Source of the DNA: UBA3951 sp050952125
GTDB taxonomy: Bacteria > Bacillota > Sulfobacillia > Fermentithermobacillales > Fermentithermobacillaceae
NCBI GenBank assembly: GCA_050952125.1
Contig: JBMNKK010000004.1
Location: 310,001 to 374,000 of the forward strand
Length of the DNA stretch: 64,000 bases
Reading direction: 5' to 3'
This document shows positions 43,411 to 52,030 of the stretch, piece by piece. Numbering within the stretch: the first letter of the stretch is position 1; every line of letters begins with the position of its first letter. The notes under the pieces were generated by a model that ran no database searches, was not told the origin of the DNA, and worked only from the letters and a program-made list of their open reading frames with translations. The position numbers and the translations under genes are program-made.

Positions 43411-43431
43411 GCCCGGGGTAACCCCCCGGGC
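43411..43431 (-). terminator. GC-rich hairpin downstream of the zinc-ribbon-like gene
   Basis: GCCCGGGG (43411-43418) and CCCCGGGC (43424-43431) form an 8-bp stem 8 bp past the stop codon. No T run follows on the minus strand, though a second hairpin (CCGTC/GACGG) is adjacent. Confidence 0.45.
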
Positions 43432-43438
43432 ACTACTA

Positions 43439-43951
43439 TTAGTGCTGCCAATCGGAGTCCGGCTGATACCATCGAAGCCACGGCCCCAAGATGGGGTCGA
43501 ACCGCCAGCAGCCGCGCCGTACGGGTATCAGCCGCGCCTGGCATTCGGTAAGCATGAGAGCTTCTTTCACCAGCTCTCTTAGCATTTCTCGCTCAGAAAT
43601 CGAGCGCGCGTAGAACACGAGGAGATCATCGGTAACTAGGTCCGGGTAACCTGCCTGTGGTACCCCTGTCCTTACTACCTGAATAGGCGCCCGCGATGCC
43701 TTGGCCACTGGCGGCGCTCCGGCCGCGATCACGGAAACTTGGTCCATCAGCCCGTCGAAATTCAGTTCTTCGCGGCCGGTAAAAGCAGCGCTGTGCCTCC
43801 AAATCTCAAGCTTCCAGCAGTCTACGCATTCCTGAACCGGCACCCGTAATCGGTTAACCTTCTCCCTACAATCGCGGCACTTTGACGACCAGTGCGGGTC
43901 TGGGCAGTTGTAGTAGCGCCATACCGTATCTTCGGTAATCCGCAAGAGCAT
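43439..43951 (-). CDS. Hypothetical protein with Cys-rich N-terminus
   Basis: A 170-residue protein of unknown function. The N-terminus carries Cys residues in YNCPDPHW, KCRDCREK and ECVDCWK, arranged like a zinc-binding ribbon. The C-terminal half has hydrophobic and Arg/Trp-rich stretches (RRGCWRFDPILGPWLRWY) without a recognised fold. The start is ATG 43951, next to an in-frame GTG at 43954, and has no good ribosome site. Zinc binding is inferred from Cys spacing alone. Confidence 0.6.
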   Translation of the reverse strand: MLLRITEDTVWRYYNCPDPHWSSKCRDCREKVNRLRVPVQECVDCWKLEIWRHSAAFTGREELNFDGLMDQVSVIAAGAPPVAKASRAPIQVVRTGVPQAGYPDLVTDDLLVFYARSISEREMLRELVKEALMLTECQARLIPVRRGCWRFDPILGPWLRWYQPDSDWQH

Positions 43952-43954
43952 CAC

Positions 43955-44300
43955 CGCAAAAGAATATGACGCACCGGCCGGAAAGATAATGACGGCTCGA
44001 CCGAGAGATCTGTAGACGTTTTCTGAGTGGCGGTGCTATACTGCCTCCGTATCCATACATCTACGAAAGGAAGTGGCGGACGTGGCACGTATCATCAAAA
44101 TTGCCGGAAACGAGTCAGGAATAGGGGTGGACCCGCAGTAACACGGGGTTGTCAAGAATCACGGTTGCATTAGAGCCCCGCGATACGTTTGCAGATTCCA
44201 AGCTTCCTCCATCTCCCCTGCTCCCTCCGGTCAATTGCATTGCTTCACTACAGATTTCTCACTTATGGCTTTGCTTTGTCTTATCGAAGGGAGAATGTTC
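43955..44300. other. Intergenic region upstream of the ABC exporter
   Basis: About 345 bp between divergent genes. It holds the presumed promoters of both. A 19-codon frame at 44082-44141 (GTG, with AAAGGAAG 8 nt upstream, peptide starting MARIIKIAGNESG) is the only coding-like feature, and is unproven. No terminator or riboswitch recognised. Confidence 0.35.
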
Positions 44301-45149
44301 TTGTACAAGAGAGACGCAACAATCACTTCTCCGACAGCAAAAGAGCCCATTATCGTTGTTGAGAACTTAAGGCGTGAGTTCCGCATACGGCTCGACGGAG
44401 AAGGGTTTTCGGAACGCGTGAAGCGTTTTTTCAGACCGGAGTACCGCACGGTAAGGGCACTGGATAGCGTCAGCTTCTCGATTGGAGCCGGCGAATCAGT
44501 AGGATACATCGGATTGAACGGCGCCGGAAAATCGACCACGATCAAACTGCTCTGCGGCGTTCTGGTACCGACATCCGGCAAAGTAACCGTAGCAGGCGTT
44601 GAACCGCACCGCCACCGCACCGCGAACGCCAAGAAGATCGGCCTGATGATGGGTCAACGGACGCAGCTTCTTTGGGACTTGCCCGTGAGAGAGAGTTTCT
44701 TTCTCCTCGGAAAGATCTATGACCTTGAGCCGTCTACGTACAAAGCCAACATGGCCAGGCTCATTGACGCCCTGGACATCGGGTCACTCATGGATACTCC
44801 CGCGAGAATGCTGTCGCTGGGACAGAAAACCCGGTGCGATTTAGCGCTTACTTTCCTGCACAACCCGGCTATCGTCTATCTTGACGAACCTACCATCGGC
44901 TTGGATGTGCTCGCACGGGAACGGATCCGCGACTTCATCAAGGGCGAGAAGGAGCGCGGCGTGACCATCTTCTTAGCCAGCCACGACTTGGATGATCTTG
45001 AGATCGTCACTGAACGCGTGCTGCTCATCCATCAAGGAAGGATCTTGTTTGACGGTTCCCAACAGGCACTTCACGACTTTACCGGGGGCAGGCTGGAATC
45101 GCTTGAGGAAACCGTGAAACGGTTCTACAAGGAGGCTGCTCTCGGATGA
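44301..45149 (+). CDS. ABC-2 type exporter ATPase
   Basis: A 282-residue ABC ATPase. Walker A is GLNGAGKST, the signature is LSLGQKTRCDLA and Walker B is IVYLDEPTIGLD, followed by ASHDLDDLE. The N-terminal FSERVKRFFRPEYRTVRALD extension is seen in the ATPases paired with DUF990-type permeases. TTG 44301 is chosen because AAGGGAG lies 7 nt upstream. It forms an operon with two permeases and a small membrane protein; the exported substrate is unknown, with lipids, peptides or antibiotics possible. Confidence 0.9.
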   Translation: MYKRDATITSPTAKEPIIVVENLRREFRIRLDGEGFSERVKRFFRPEYRTVRALDSVSFSIGAGESVGYIGLNGAGKSTTIKLLCGVLVPTSGKVTVAGVEPHRHRTANAKKIGLMMGQRTQLLWDLPVRESFFLLGKIYDLEPSTYKANMARLIDALDIGSLMDTPARMLSLGQKTRCDLALTFLHNPAIVYLDEPTIGLDVLARERIRDFIKGEKERGVTIFLASHDLDDLEIVTERVLLIHQGRILFDGSQQALHDFTGGRLESLEETVKRFYKEAALG

Positions 45150-45928
45150 AGTACCTGCTCTACACGAGAGCTGAGTTCTTGCGAGGCCTGCGCTATCGTG
45201 CAAACTACTGGGCTACTTTGGCCAGCAGCCTCATAATTACCGCCATACAGTGGTCGCTCTGGACGGCCGTCTACCGCAATACGGATGCAATTGCCGGCGT
45301 TAGCCTTGCCACCATGATGTCCTATACGTTGATGGGAAGAGTCACGGCAGGCTTCTTAGGCGAGCCCTCGAACCTCAGGCTGGGACCGAGGGTGAGACAG
45401 GGCACAATAGTACATGACCTTGTGAAACCTGCCGATCTCCACGTCCAACTGTTATTCCAGAGTCTCGGCTCTGCGCTGTTCAGATTGGTCTCGACCGGAT
45501 TGCCGCTGTTCCTCGTGCTCCTTGCCACGGGAACGGTCCGCTTCCCCGGGCTTGGACCCTCGCTTGTATTCTTAGTATCTCTCTTCATGGGCTATGTGAC
45601 GGTTTTCTCGACGTCGTTCGCCTCAGGCATTCTGACGTTCTACACAAAGAGCGGCGTGGGAATTGACCACCTGTATACACTGGTCGAGTTCCTATCGGGG
45701 ATGTACTTGCCGCTGCAGTTTTTCCCTGGATGGCTTAGGACCGTCGCCGATTGGCTGCCGTTCAAGACGATTCACTACATCCCTATGGCCATATGGAGCG
45801 GTATGACCGGCCCCGGAGAAATCCTTTCGTCCATGATCTCGCAGTTCACGTGGACTCTTCTTATGGTTCTCTTGGCGCGTTCAATCTGGGCCGGCGCCGT
45901 GAAACACCTAACGGTGCAGGGAGGTTGA
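45146..45928 (+). CDS. ABC-2 family permease (first)
   Basis: A 260-residue membrane protein with six hydrophobic helices. EFLRGLRYRANYWATLASSLIITA at the N-terminus is typical of the DUF990/ABC2_membrane_6 family. The start overlaps the ATPase stop by ATGA. It presumably forms a heterodimer with the next gene product. Confidence 0.87.
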   Translation: MKYLLYTRAEFLRGLRYRANYWATLASSLIITAIQWSLWTAVYRNTDAIAGVSLATMMSYTLMGRVTAGFLGEPSNLRLGPRVRQGTIVHDLVKPADLHVQLLFQSLGSALFRLVSTGLPLFLVLLATGTVRFPGLGPSLVFLVSLFMGYVTVFSTSFASGILTFYTKSGVGIDHLYTLVEFLSGMYLPLQFFPGWLRTVADWLPFKTIHYIPMAIWSGMTGPGEILSSMISQFTWTLLMVLLARSIWAGAVKHLTVQGG

Positions 45929-45932
45929 TGAG

Positions 45933-46769
45933 ATGAATGCTGAAATACAGCCTAACGAGGAGAAACGAGGCACCATGCAGACTATCTGGTTCTATTTCCG
46001 GCTGTATCTATGGTGCTTCCGGGCCAACTGGCTCGCGCTGATGGCGTATCCGGTTGAATTCATCATCACCAACCTGTCCGGAGTGGCCTACTCGCTGGGA
46101 TCGGTAGCTTCGGTGTGGGTTCTGTTCACTCAGGTCAAATCCATAGGAGACTGGAACTATCCTCAGGTACTGCTGATATACGGCATGAGTATATTCTCCC
46201 GGTCACTCTTCCACTTGTTTTGGGTGAACTTCATGACACTATCGGGAATGATCCGCATGGGGGAGATCGACCGGCTTCTGGTTAGGCCGCTGAACGCCAT
46301 GTTTCAGGTGCTGTCAGGCTATCTGGACAATGACGACTGGGGCGAACTTGCCACCGCCATCATCCTGGTGTGGACATCGTTGGGCATGCTGGGCCAGAGA
46401 ACCGCCGGAAACATCCTTTGGGTTCTCTTATCCGTTATCTCCGGCTCGCTCATATTCGCGTCCATGCACATTGTCGGCAACTCTATGGCTTTCTTCACCG
46501 TGGAAAGCAGCGGGTTCTCAAGGCTTGCCTGGACCGTTGATGAGTTCACAAGGTACCCTGCCGATATCTACGGCAAGGGCATAAGAACTCTTATCACATG
46601 GGTGATTCCGGTTGCATTCGCGAGCTTCTATCCCGCTCAGCTCATTTTCGGGAACGGGCGCCTAGTGAGATTTGCTCTCGCAACGCCCTTTGTCGCGGCG
46701 CTGACTTTCATGGCGGCATATGCTTTCTGGACAAGAGCTATGAATCGTTACCAGGGAGTGGGCAACTGA
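45933..46769 (+). CDS. ABC-2 family permease (second)
   Basis: A 278-residue membrane protein with about six helices, similar in layout to the preceding permease (FRANWLALMAYPVEFIITNLSG; RMGEIDRLLVRPLNAMFQ). The latter motif, a GEID-x-LL-x-RP block, is typical of this permease family. ATG 45933 follows GGGAGG by 8 nt and lies 4 nt after the previous stop. Confidence 0.87.
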   Translation: MNAEIQPNEEKRGTMQTIWFYFRLYLWCFRANWLALMAYPVEFIITNLSGVAYSLGSVASVWVLFTQVKSIGDWNYPQVLLIYGMSIFSRSLFHLFWVNFMTLSGMIRMGEIDRLLVRPLNAMFQVLSGYLDNDDWGELATAIILVWTSLGMLGQRTAGNILWVLLSVISGSLIFASMHIVGNSMAFFTVESSGFSRLAWTVDEFTRYPADIYGKGIRTLITWVIPVAFASFYPAQLIFGNGRLVRFALATPFVAALTFMAAYAFWTRAMNRYQGVGN

Positions 46770-46831
46770 TCAGACTAAGCCGCAGTGCAGGCGTACCAAC
46801 ACGTGGATTGTGCAGAAAGGGACGGATCAGC

Positions 46832-47329
46832 ATGGACGATAAGCGTAGAGGGATATCTACGGGCATATTGCTCATTGCCGTAGGTGCGATAGCCCTGTTG
46901 GGCCAACTTGGGCTGGGAAACCTTTTCGGTGAAGCGCTGGTGGCCGGCATAGGTGTGATCTTCCTGGCCATGCACTTCATAGGGAAGATCGAGTGGGCGA
47001 TTTACCCCGGAGCATTCACAGCCACAGTTGGAACGGTCATCTTCCTGGCTGCCCGAGGTCTGAACATGGACATGTTTTGGCCGCTGTTTGTGATAGCTCC
47101 CGGAATGAGCTTCTGGATCATTCGGGCGTCCTCGCCCGCAAATCAATGGGCGGCGTACCCCGCAGCCATTGTGACAGGCATCGGACTTGTGATGTTTCTC
47201 TTCTCGTCAGGTCTGGTGTCATGGTTCTATCTGGATATTGTGGGTAAGTTCTGGCCGGTGGTGCTCATTGTGATCGGGCTCTTCCTCATCTTCAGGAGCC
47301 ACAAACCCGGTCATACTGCTGACAGATAG
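46832..47329 (+). CDS. Small polytopic membrane protein, LiaI/DUF5668-like
   Basis: A 165-residue protein with about six short hydrophobic helices. It begins MDDKRRGISTGILLIAVGAIALLGQLG, which resembles the LiaI-type transmembrane region found in envelope-stress proteins, and ends FWPVVLIVIGLFLIF. ATG 46832 has AGAAAGGG upstream. The 62-bp gap to the exporter genes suggests co-transcription. It may sense or assist the exporter, but no function is known. Confidence 0.7.
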   Translation: MDDKRRGISTGILLIAVGAIALLGQLGLGNLFGEALVAGIGVIFLAMHFIGKIEWAIYPGAFTATVGTVIFLAARGLNMDMFWPLFVIAPGMSFWIIRASSPANQWAAYPAAIVTGIGLVMFLFSSGLVSWFYLDIVGKFWPVVLIVIGLFLIFRSHKPGHTADR

Positions 47330-47359
47330 CTCTTAGCAGATTCGAACAAGGATAGTCTC

Positions 47360-47392
47360 ACGGAGCCTGGCGCAACTCCCGCCAGGCTCCGT
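47360..47392 (+). terminator. Strong terminator after the ABC exporter operon
   Basis: ACGGAGCCTGGCG (47360-47372) and CGCCAGGCTCCGT (47380-47392) form a 13-bp perfect stem with a 7-nt loop, followed by GCTTCG. Confidence 0.8.
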
Positions 47393-47552
47393 GCTTCGCA
47401 CCGCCTGCTCCCCGAATCTATCTTTACTCACAGGCCGCTGATGCCAATCTATCCGGTCGCCATCTTTCACCACATTTCGATCACTCAATCGCCTGTCGGC
47501 TGGCAGGAATTCCCATTTTATGGTCGAACCCTGTTATCAGGAGGTGTTGCTT

Positions 47553-48131
47553 GTGACTACCAGTCGACATCCGTATGCCGGAGAACCTCGCTTCATCAAG
47601 GCACGGGACTACAAACCGAAAGACGGTTCGGAACCGGGACCCAGAATCAGGGTTACCTATGGTGAGATGCCTGAGATCCATCGCATGCTGGGCGCCGGAT
47701 GGGCAAGGCATCTGCCCATCGAGCTCGCCGCAATGTACCTTGTTGTGTCTACCCAGTCGCACAGCAAGATTACCGGAGACCTCATGTGGTTCAACATCAA
47801 AGACCTCTATCCAAAGACTCTGAGAGAGGGCTTCCCGAATTTCCCCGAGCATAAGAAGGTGGAAGTCGCCAACCGGTTCAGAGAGGAATACGGAAAACCC
47901 TACAAGACCACCGTAAAGGGCCTTATCAAGGTCCTCATAGAACTAGGTTTGGTTGAACGCTACTGGGACGGTCGCGGAGAAGGCCTGCGCATTCCGGAAG
48001 TACTGCCTTCCCCGGCAGATAAGCTGAATCTCAGCGGTGCCGAACTTGAGATCCTTGCCTGGCGCAAAGAGTTCACCCACACTCGGTGCTCCTGGGCGGA
48101 TCCTGAATTGCAGGCGCGAGGGTATTTCTAA
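47553..48131 (+). CDS. Hypothetical protein
   Basis: A 192-residue soluble protein that I do not recognise. It has a basic N-terminus (TTSRHPYAGEPRFIKARDYKPKDG), then HLPIELAAMYLVVSTQSHSKI and TTVKGLIKVLIELGLVERYW, an alternation of helices and a strand pair that would suit a winged-helix fold. GTG 47553 is chosen because AGGAGGT lies 7 nt upstream. Nothing around it indicates a role. Confidence 0.65.
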   Translation: MTTSRHPYAGEPRFIKARDYKPKDGSEPGPRIRVTYGEMPEIHRMLGAGWARHLPIELAAMYLVVSTQSHSKITGDLMWFNIKDLYPKTLREGFPNFPEHKKVEVANRFREEYGKPYKTTVKGLIKVLIELGLVERYWDGRGEGLRIPEVLPSPADKLNLSGAELEILAWRKEFTHTRCSWADPELQARGYF

Positions 48132-48236
48132 AGCCATTCTCACAACTTCCGGCCAGTCTACATAATATGTTGACGAAATGGCCGGATATGTCCCCGTTTC
48201 TCGTCCGGCCGCCTGTGAAATCCGGAGGTGAGGAAA

Positions 48237-49061
48237 GTGAATGATGTCCCGGTAGATGCCCGGAAGTTAGGCTCGGATCGTAGAGAACTGGCGACGGAGG
48301 TGCGGTTCTGGGTCAGGATCTTGAAAGAACACGCGCTTTTCATCCAGTTGGGCCTACCGGCAGCAAGGCCGGACTTGATTGCTGAAGCGAAGCGGTTCTA
48401 TGACCGCTTCCAGAGACTGCAGGGTCAGGCGGAATCAGCCGCCGTGTGCGACCCGGAGCTGCTGGGCAGGATAAGGGACGCAGTAGAGGATCTGATCGAT
48501 TTCAAACACGCCCTTATCAGGCTTTCAGTTGAATGCCAACTGCCAGGGTCAAGCCTATATCCCTTGCTGCTTGCCCATATCACACGCGAAGCAGTTCACT
48601 TCTTAAGATTCCTGGAAAGCTGCATTGCTTCGGATGACCCGTTCATCAGCATCCTTGCTCGACAAACCTTCTGGCTGCGGCAGATGAAGGAACACGTTGA
48701 GTTCATTATCGCGCTGCTAGACCCTTCAGAGCGGGAGTTACTGGCTCAGGCCCAGAGCGTACGCGTGGTGTTCTCCAACCTCCTGGAAACCGCGCGAGAC
48801 CTGAAGTCAATGGCCAAAGCCCGGCCGCAATCCTTCAACACGGTCATCCGATTTACGGAAACAGTCATAGAGAGAGTGACAGAGCTTAGGGATTTCAAGG
48901 CTGCAGCCTATGAACTGGCTGTTCTATGCCGGCTGTTGAGCATCGTGTCCACACCTTTGTTACTCGACCATATCCGGAGGGAAGCAGACAAGTTTCTCGA
49001 CGAACTAAACGGTATGAGGAACATCCTGCGGCGATTGGACAGTTGCCCGGGGCGGAAGTGA
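48237..49061 (+). CDS. DUF2935 protein
   Basis: A 274-residue all-helical protein with two repeats of a DUF2935 domain. Each has the pattern FW-x-R-x-x-KEH (FWVRILKEHALFI and FWLRQMKEHVEFI) and RE-A-x-(H/K)-FL (REAVHFLRFLE and READKFLDEL). The His and Glu residues suggest a ferritin-like metal-binding four-helix bundle. The family is common in spore-forming Bacillota, with no known function. GTG 48237 has GGAGGTG 6 nt upstream. Confidence 0.82.
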   Translation: MNDVPVDARKLGSDRRELATEVRFWVRILKEHALFIQLGLPAARPDLIAEAKRFYDRFQRLQGQAESAAVCDPELLGRIRDAVEDLIDFKHALIRLSVECQLPGSSLYPLLLAHITREAVHFLRFLESCIASDDPFISILARQTFWLRQMKEHVEFIIALLDPSERELLAQAQSVRVVFSNLLETARDLKSMAKARPQSFNTVIRFTETVIERVTELRDFKAAAYELAVLCRLLSIVSTPLLLDHIRREADKFLDELNGMRNILRRLDSCPGRK

Positions 49062-49102
49062 TCTGTTCCTGGGGAGAGTTGCACCGCCGCGGCACGTGAA
49101 GG

Positions 49103-49969
49103 CTAAGGTCGCGGCGCCTCCCGGGCTCTCGAACGAAGTACCTCGTCGGACAGAAGGCTCCAAACTTGCTTGTAGAGGGCAATAAACCGGGAGTCGCCGC
49201 GTAAGGTGATGAGGTCTCTGGGCCTGGGAATGTCGATATCGATGATCTCCTTGATCCTTCCGGGTTGAGCGGTCATGACCAAAATCCGGTCTCCAAGCAG
49301 AATCGCCTCGTCCACGCTGTGGGTTATGAAAAGGGTGGTCTTTTGGCTGCCCTTCCATATCTCCATTAGTTCCCTTTGAAGGATCATGCGGTTCTGCTCA
49401 TCCAGAAGCCCGAACGGCTCATCCATCAAGAGGATCTCGGGGTCAGCAGCGAACGCACGGGCTACGTTTACTCTTTGGCGCATGCCTCCGGAAAGCTGGT
49501 GCGGATAGCTCTTGGCGAACTTCTCCAGGCCGGTCAATCTCAGAAGCGACTTAACCTTGGCCTCCCGCTCAGGTTTGGCCACACCCTGCATCCGTAGCCC
49601 ATAGCCAACGTTATCCTCAACGGTCATCCACGGGAAAATCGAATCGGTCTGGAAGACCATCGCGGTGAGCGGCCGCCCGTTCAGCGGGGGCTTAACCCAG
49701 ATCGTCCCTGCAGTCTGAGTCTCCAATCCCGCCACGGTTCTGATGAGGGTCGTCTTGCCGCAGCCGGAAGGGCCAACTATGCAGAGGAACTCCCCGTCTC
49801 TGACGGACAGATCCAGGTCAAGAACGGCGACAACGCTCTCATCGCCAATGGCGAACTCTTTAGTCAACCCGGCGATTCTCACCGCAATACCGTCAGGAAG
49901 GAATGCGGCGGCGCCCTGAACTGCGGAAGCGATCGTGCTGCGAAAAGCGGCATCTACTTTTCCTTCCAT
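49103..49969 (-). CDS. ABC importer ATPase, nitrate/sulfonate/taurine type
   Basis: A 288-residue ABC ATPase with Walker A GPSGCGKTT, signature LSGGMRQRVNVARA and Walker B ILLMDEPFGLLDEQNR. FITHSVDEAILLGDRILVMTAQPG places it in the SsuB/TauB/NrtD group. It overlaps the permease gene by 16 bp. Last gene of a three-gene importer. Confidence 0.9.
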   Translation of the reverse strand: MEGKVDAAFRSTIASAVQGAAAFLPDGIAVRIAGLTKEFAIGDESVVAVLDLDLSVRDGEFLCIVGPSGCGKTTLIRTVAGLETQTAGTIWVKPPLNGRPLTAMVFQTDSIFPWMTVEDNVGYGLRMQGVAKPEREAKVKSLLRLTGLEKFAKSYPHQLSGGMRQRVNVARAFAADPEILLMDEPFGLLDEQNRMILQRELMEIWKGSQKTTLFITHSVDEAILLGDRILVMTAQPGRIKEIIDIDIPRPRDLITLRGDSRFIALYKQVWSLLSDEVLRSRAREAPRP

Positions 49970-50781
49970 GGAATGACCTTCCTTTCGATCGTGTCAAGTA
50001 GAATGGAGAGCAAATACCCTAGCACAGCGAGAGTGAGCAGAGCAGAGAACATGCGCTCTATATCGAACATGTCGTACGCTCGCCAGATCATCCACCCCAC
50101 ACCTGATTGGGCCGCGGACATTTCAGCCGCGACTATGAGCAGAAGGGCCGTCCCCATGCCGAGCTTCAGCCCCGCAAAGATCATAGGCAAAGAGCCCGGG
50201 ATGGCCACTGTCAAGTAGAAATCCTTCTTTGATGCACCGAATGTCTTCGCAACGTCCAAGAAAATGGGGTCAATGCTGAGCACGCCGGTCATCGAATTGA
50301 TGAGGACCAGATAGAAAACTCCGATACCGATGGTGAATACTTTGGAGGCCTCGCCAAGCCCGAACACGATAAGAATGAGCGGCATTATGGCCAGTTTCGG
50401 AATGGGAAACGTGCTGGAAACAAGAGGCATGAGCCACGCGCGAAGCGGCGAGAAGAGGCCCATGGAAAGTCCTATTAGGGCTCCGGGGACAGCGCCGGCC
50501 AGGAACCCCAGAGTGATTCTCTGGAGGCTTACGGCGATGTGCCCGATTAGTTCGCCGCTTCGCAGCAGCGGAAGAAGCGTGGCGAGAATGAGAGACGGAC
50601 GCGAGAATAACCTCGTGTCAATGATGTCCCACCGGGCAAGCAGTTCCCAAACCACGAGTATCAAAGACGGTGATAGGAATGCCGCAGCACGCCCGAAGAA
50701 TCTCCTCGTCCGGTGCCCTTGGTCGGGGTTGACCGGCGGCCTTATCACAATGGGTTCTCTCTCATCGTACGTGTCTCTCAT
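49954..50781 (-). CDS. ABC importer permease, SsuC/TauC type
   Basis: A 275-residue inner-membrane permease with about six helices. The cytoplasmic coupling loop KTFGASKKDFYLTVAIPGSLPMIFAGLKLGMG is characteristic of the nitrate/sulfonate family. It lies between the ATPase and binding-protein genes. Confidence 0.92.
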   Translation of the reverse strand: MRDTYDEREPIVIRPPVNPDQGHRTRRFFGRAAAFLSPSLILVVWELLARWDIIDTRLFSRPSLILATLLPLLRSGELIGHIAVSLQRITLGFLAGAVPGALIGLSMGLFSPLRAWLMPLVSSTFPIPKLAIMPLILIVFGLGEASKVFTIGIGVFYLVLINSMTGVLSIDPIFLDVAKTFGASKKDFYLTVAIPGSLPMIFAGLKLGMGTALLLIVAAEMSAAQSGVGWMIWRAYDMFDIERMFSALLTLAVLGYLLSILLDTIERKVIPWKEK

Positions 50782-50841
50782 AACCGGACGGCCTCCTGCT
50801 AGAGTCGCTGGTACTTCGGCTGAAAAGCCGAGATTAAGCTG

Positions 50842-51960
50842 TTACTTCGTGTACTTACCGAGCAAGTTGACTGCGAAATCAACATAGGAATTGTCCACTG
50901 CTTGCTCGGCGGTGAGTTCCCCTCCCTTGAGGAGGTTGTGGGCTTTGTACCAGTCAAGGTCCAGCTGGATGCCCTTCATCCTGGCGTAACCGTCCGGGTT
51001 GAGTCCGGTGGGGTACATTTTCTCGTAGAGAACTCTGTCCTTCACGGTGGAATACTCAACCAGGATGTCGATTATCTCATCCTTGCCCTTATCGCCGAAA
51101 AACGCGTCGTTGTAGTCTCTGAGCGACTGCACGTAAGCCACCATGAATCGATTGGCCACTTCAGGTCTTTCGATTATGCTCTTGCCGTATACGAGGAGAG
51201 CGGTTTGAGCGTCGGGATCATACTCCTTGGGATCTTTCCAGGGGTCGGCTATTCCCTTCTCAACAGCCTGGGTCACAAAGGGCTCGATGACCATGCCTCC
51301 GTCAATGCTCTTGTTTGCCATGGCCGCGATAATATCCGGGAACGCCCTTATGACCTGTACATCAACGTCTTGCAGGGTGAGCCCGCCTGCAGCGAGACAG
51401 CGATCAAGAGCGATCTCATCCAGCGACGCGGTACCCACGATAGCAAGTTTCCTGCCCTTGAGGTCCTCGAAATCTCTTATCTCGTCTTTCAGATCCGGCC
51501 GGATCACAAGGCGGTAGTACCCCTGGTCGGGGACATTAACGCCCTTGTCGGCAACAACCTTCACCGGTAAATCCCTCAGCATGGCGTTGAACAAGCCGGA
51601 TGCAGTGACCGTGCAGCCCACATCCAACTGGCCTGCAGCAAGTGCGTTCACCATATCCTGCCCTGTGGCGAACTGCGCCATCTCAATCTCGATGCCGAGC
51701 TCTTCGTAGTAGCCCTTTGCCACGCCGATCAGAACACCCGAGTCTGATGTAACCTGCTTAAGCCCTACAGTCACTTTGACCGGCGGAGACAAAGGCTGAA
51801 TCAGGTCCGACAGCTTTGCCTGAACTGATCCGGGCGACTGCGTATCAGGCCCGGAAACCTCAGGAGGCTTAATAATCTCTCTCTCCTTGCAGGCCGAAAG
51901 AGAGCACACGGTCACGGCGGCAATGAGAATCACGGACAATAGCAGGAACACTCGTCTCAA
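50842..51960 (-). CDS. ABC importer substrate-binding lipoprotein (NMT1/SsuA-like)
   Basis: A 372-residue lipoprotein. The signal peptide LLLSVILIAAVTVC ends at lipobox LSAC-K. The mature part (VTVGLKQVTSDSGVLIGVAKGYYEELGIEIEM) is the NMT1/THI5-like fold used for sulfonates, nitrate, thiamine precursors or other small anions. No riboswitch is seen just upstream, so the substrate is open. TTG 51960 is chosen because GGGAGG lies 7 nt upstream; ATG 51993 is in frame but overlaps no ribosome site. Confidence 0.88.
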   Translation of the reverse strand: MRRVFLLLSVILIAAVTVCSLSACKEREIIKPPEVSGPDTQSPGSVQAKLSDLIQPLSPPVKVTVGLKQVTSDSGVLIGVAKGYYEELGIEIEMAQFATGQDMVNALAAGQLDVGCTVTASGLFNAMLRDLPVKVVADKGVNVPDQGYYRLVIRPDLKDEIRDFEDLKGRKLAIVGTASLDEIALDRCLAAGGLTLQDVDVQVIRAFPDIIAAMANKSIDGGMVIEPFVTQAVEKGIADPWKDPKEYDPDAQTALLVYGKSIIERPEVANRFMVAYVQSLRDYNDAFFGDKGKDEIIDILVEYSTVKDRVLYEKMYPTGLNPDGYARMKGIQLDLDWYKAHNLLKGGELTAEQAVDNSYVDFAVNLLGKYTK

Positions 51961-52030
51961 GAAGGACCCTCCCCCACGTGAATGCTGAGGCATTTTACGT
52001 AGACCAACGGCAGGGTGTGATTAGTGGTGA

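Noticed and set aside
43329..43544. Short minus-strand frame overlapping the Cys-rich gene
   Set aside because: No ribosome site, and mostly antisense or out of frame with the better-supported gene at 43439.
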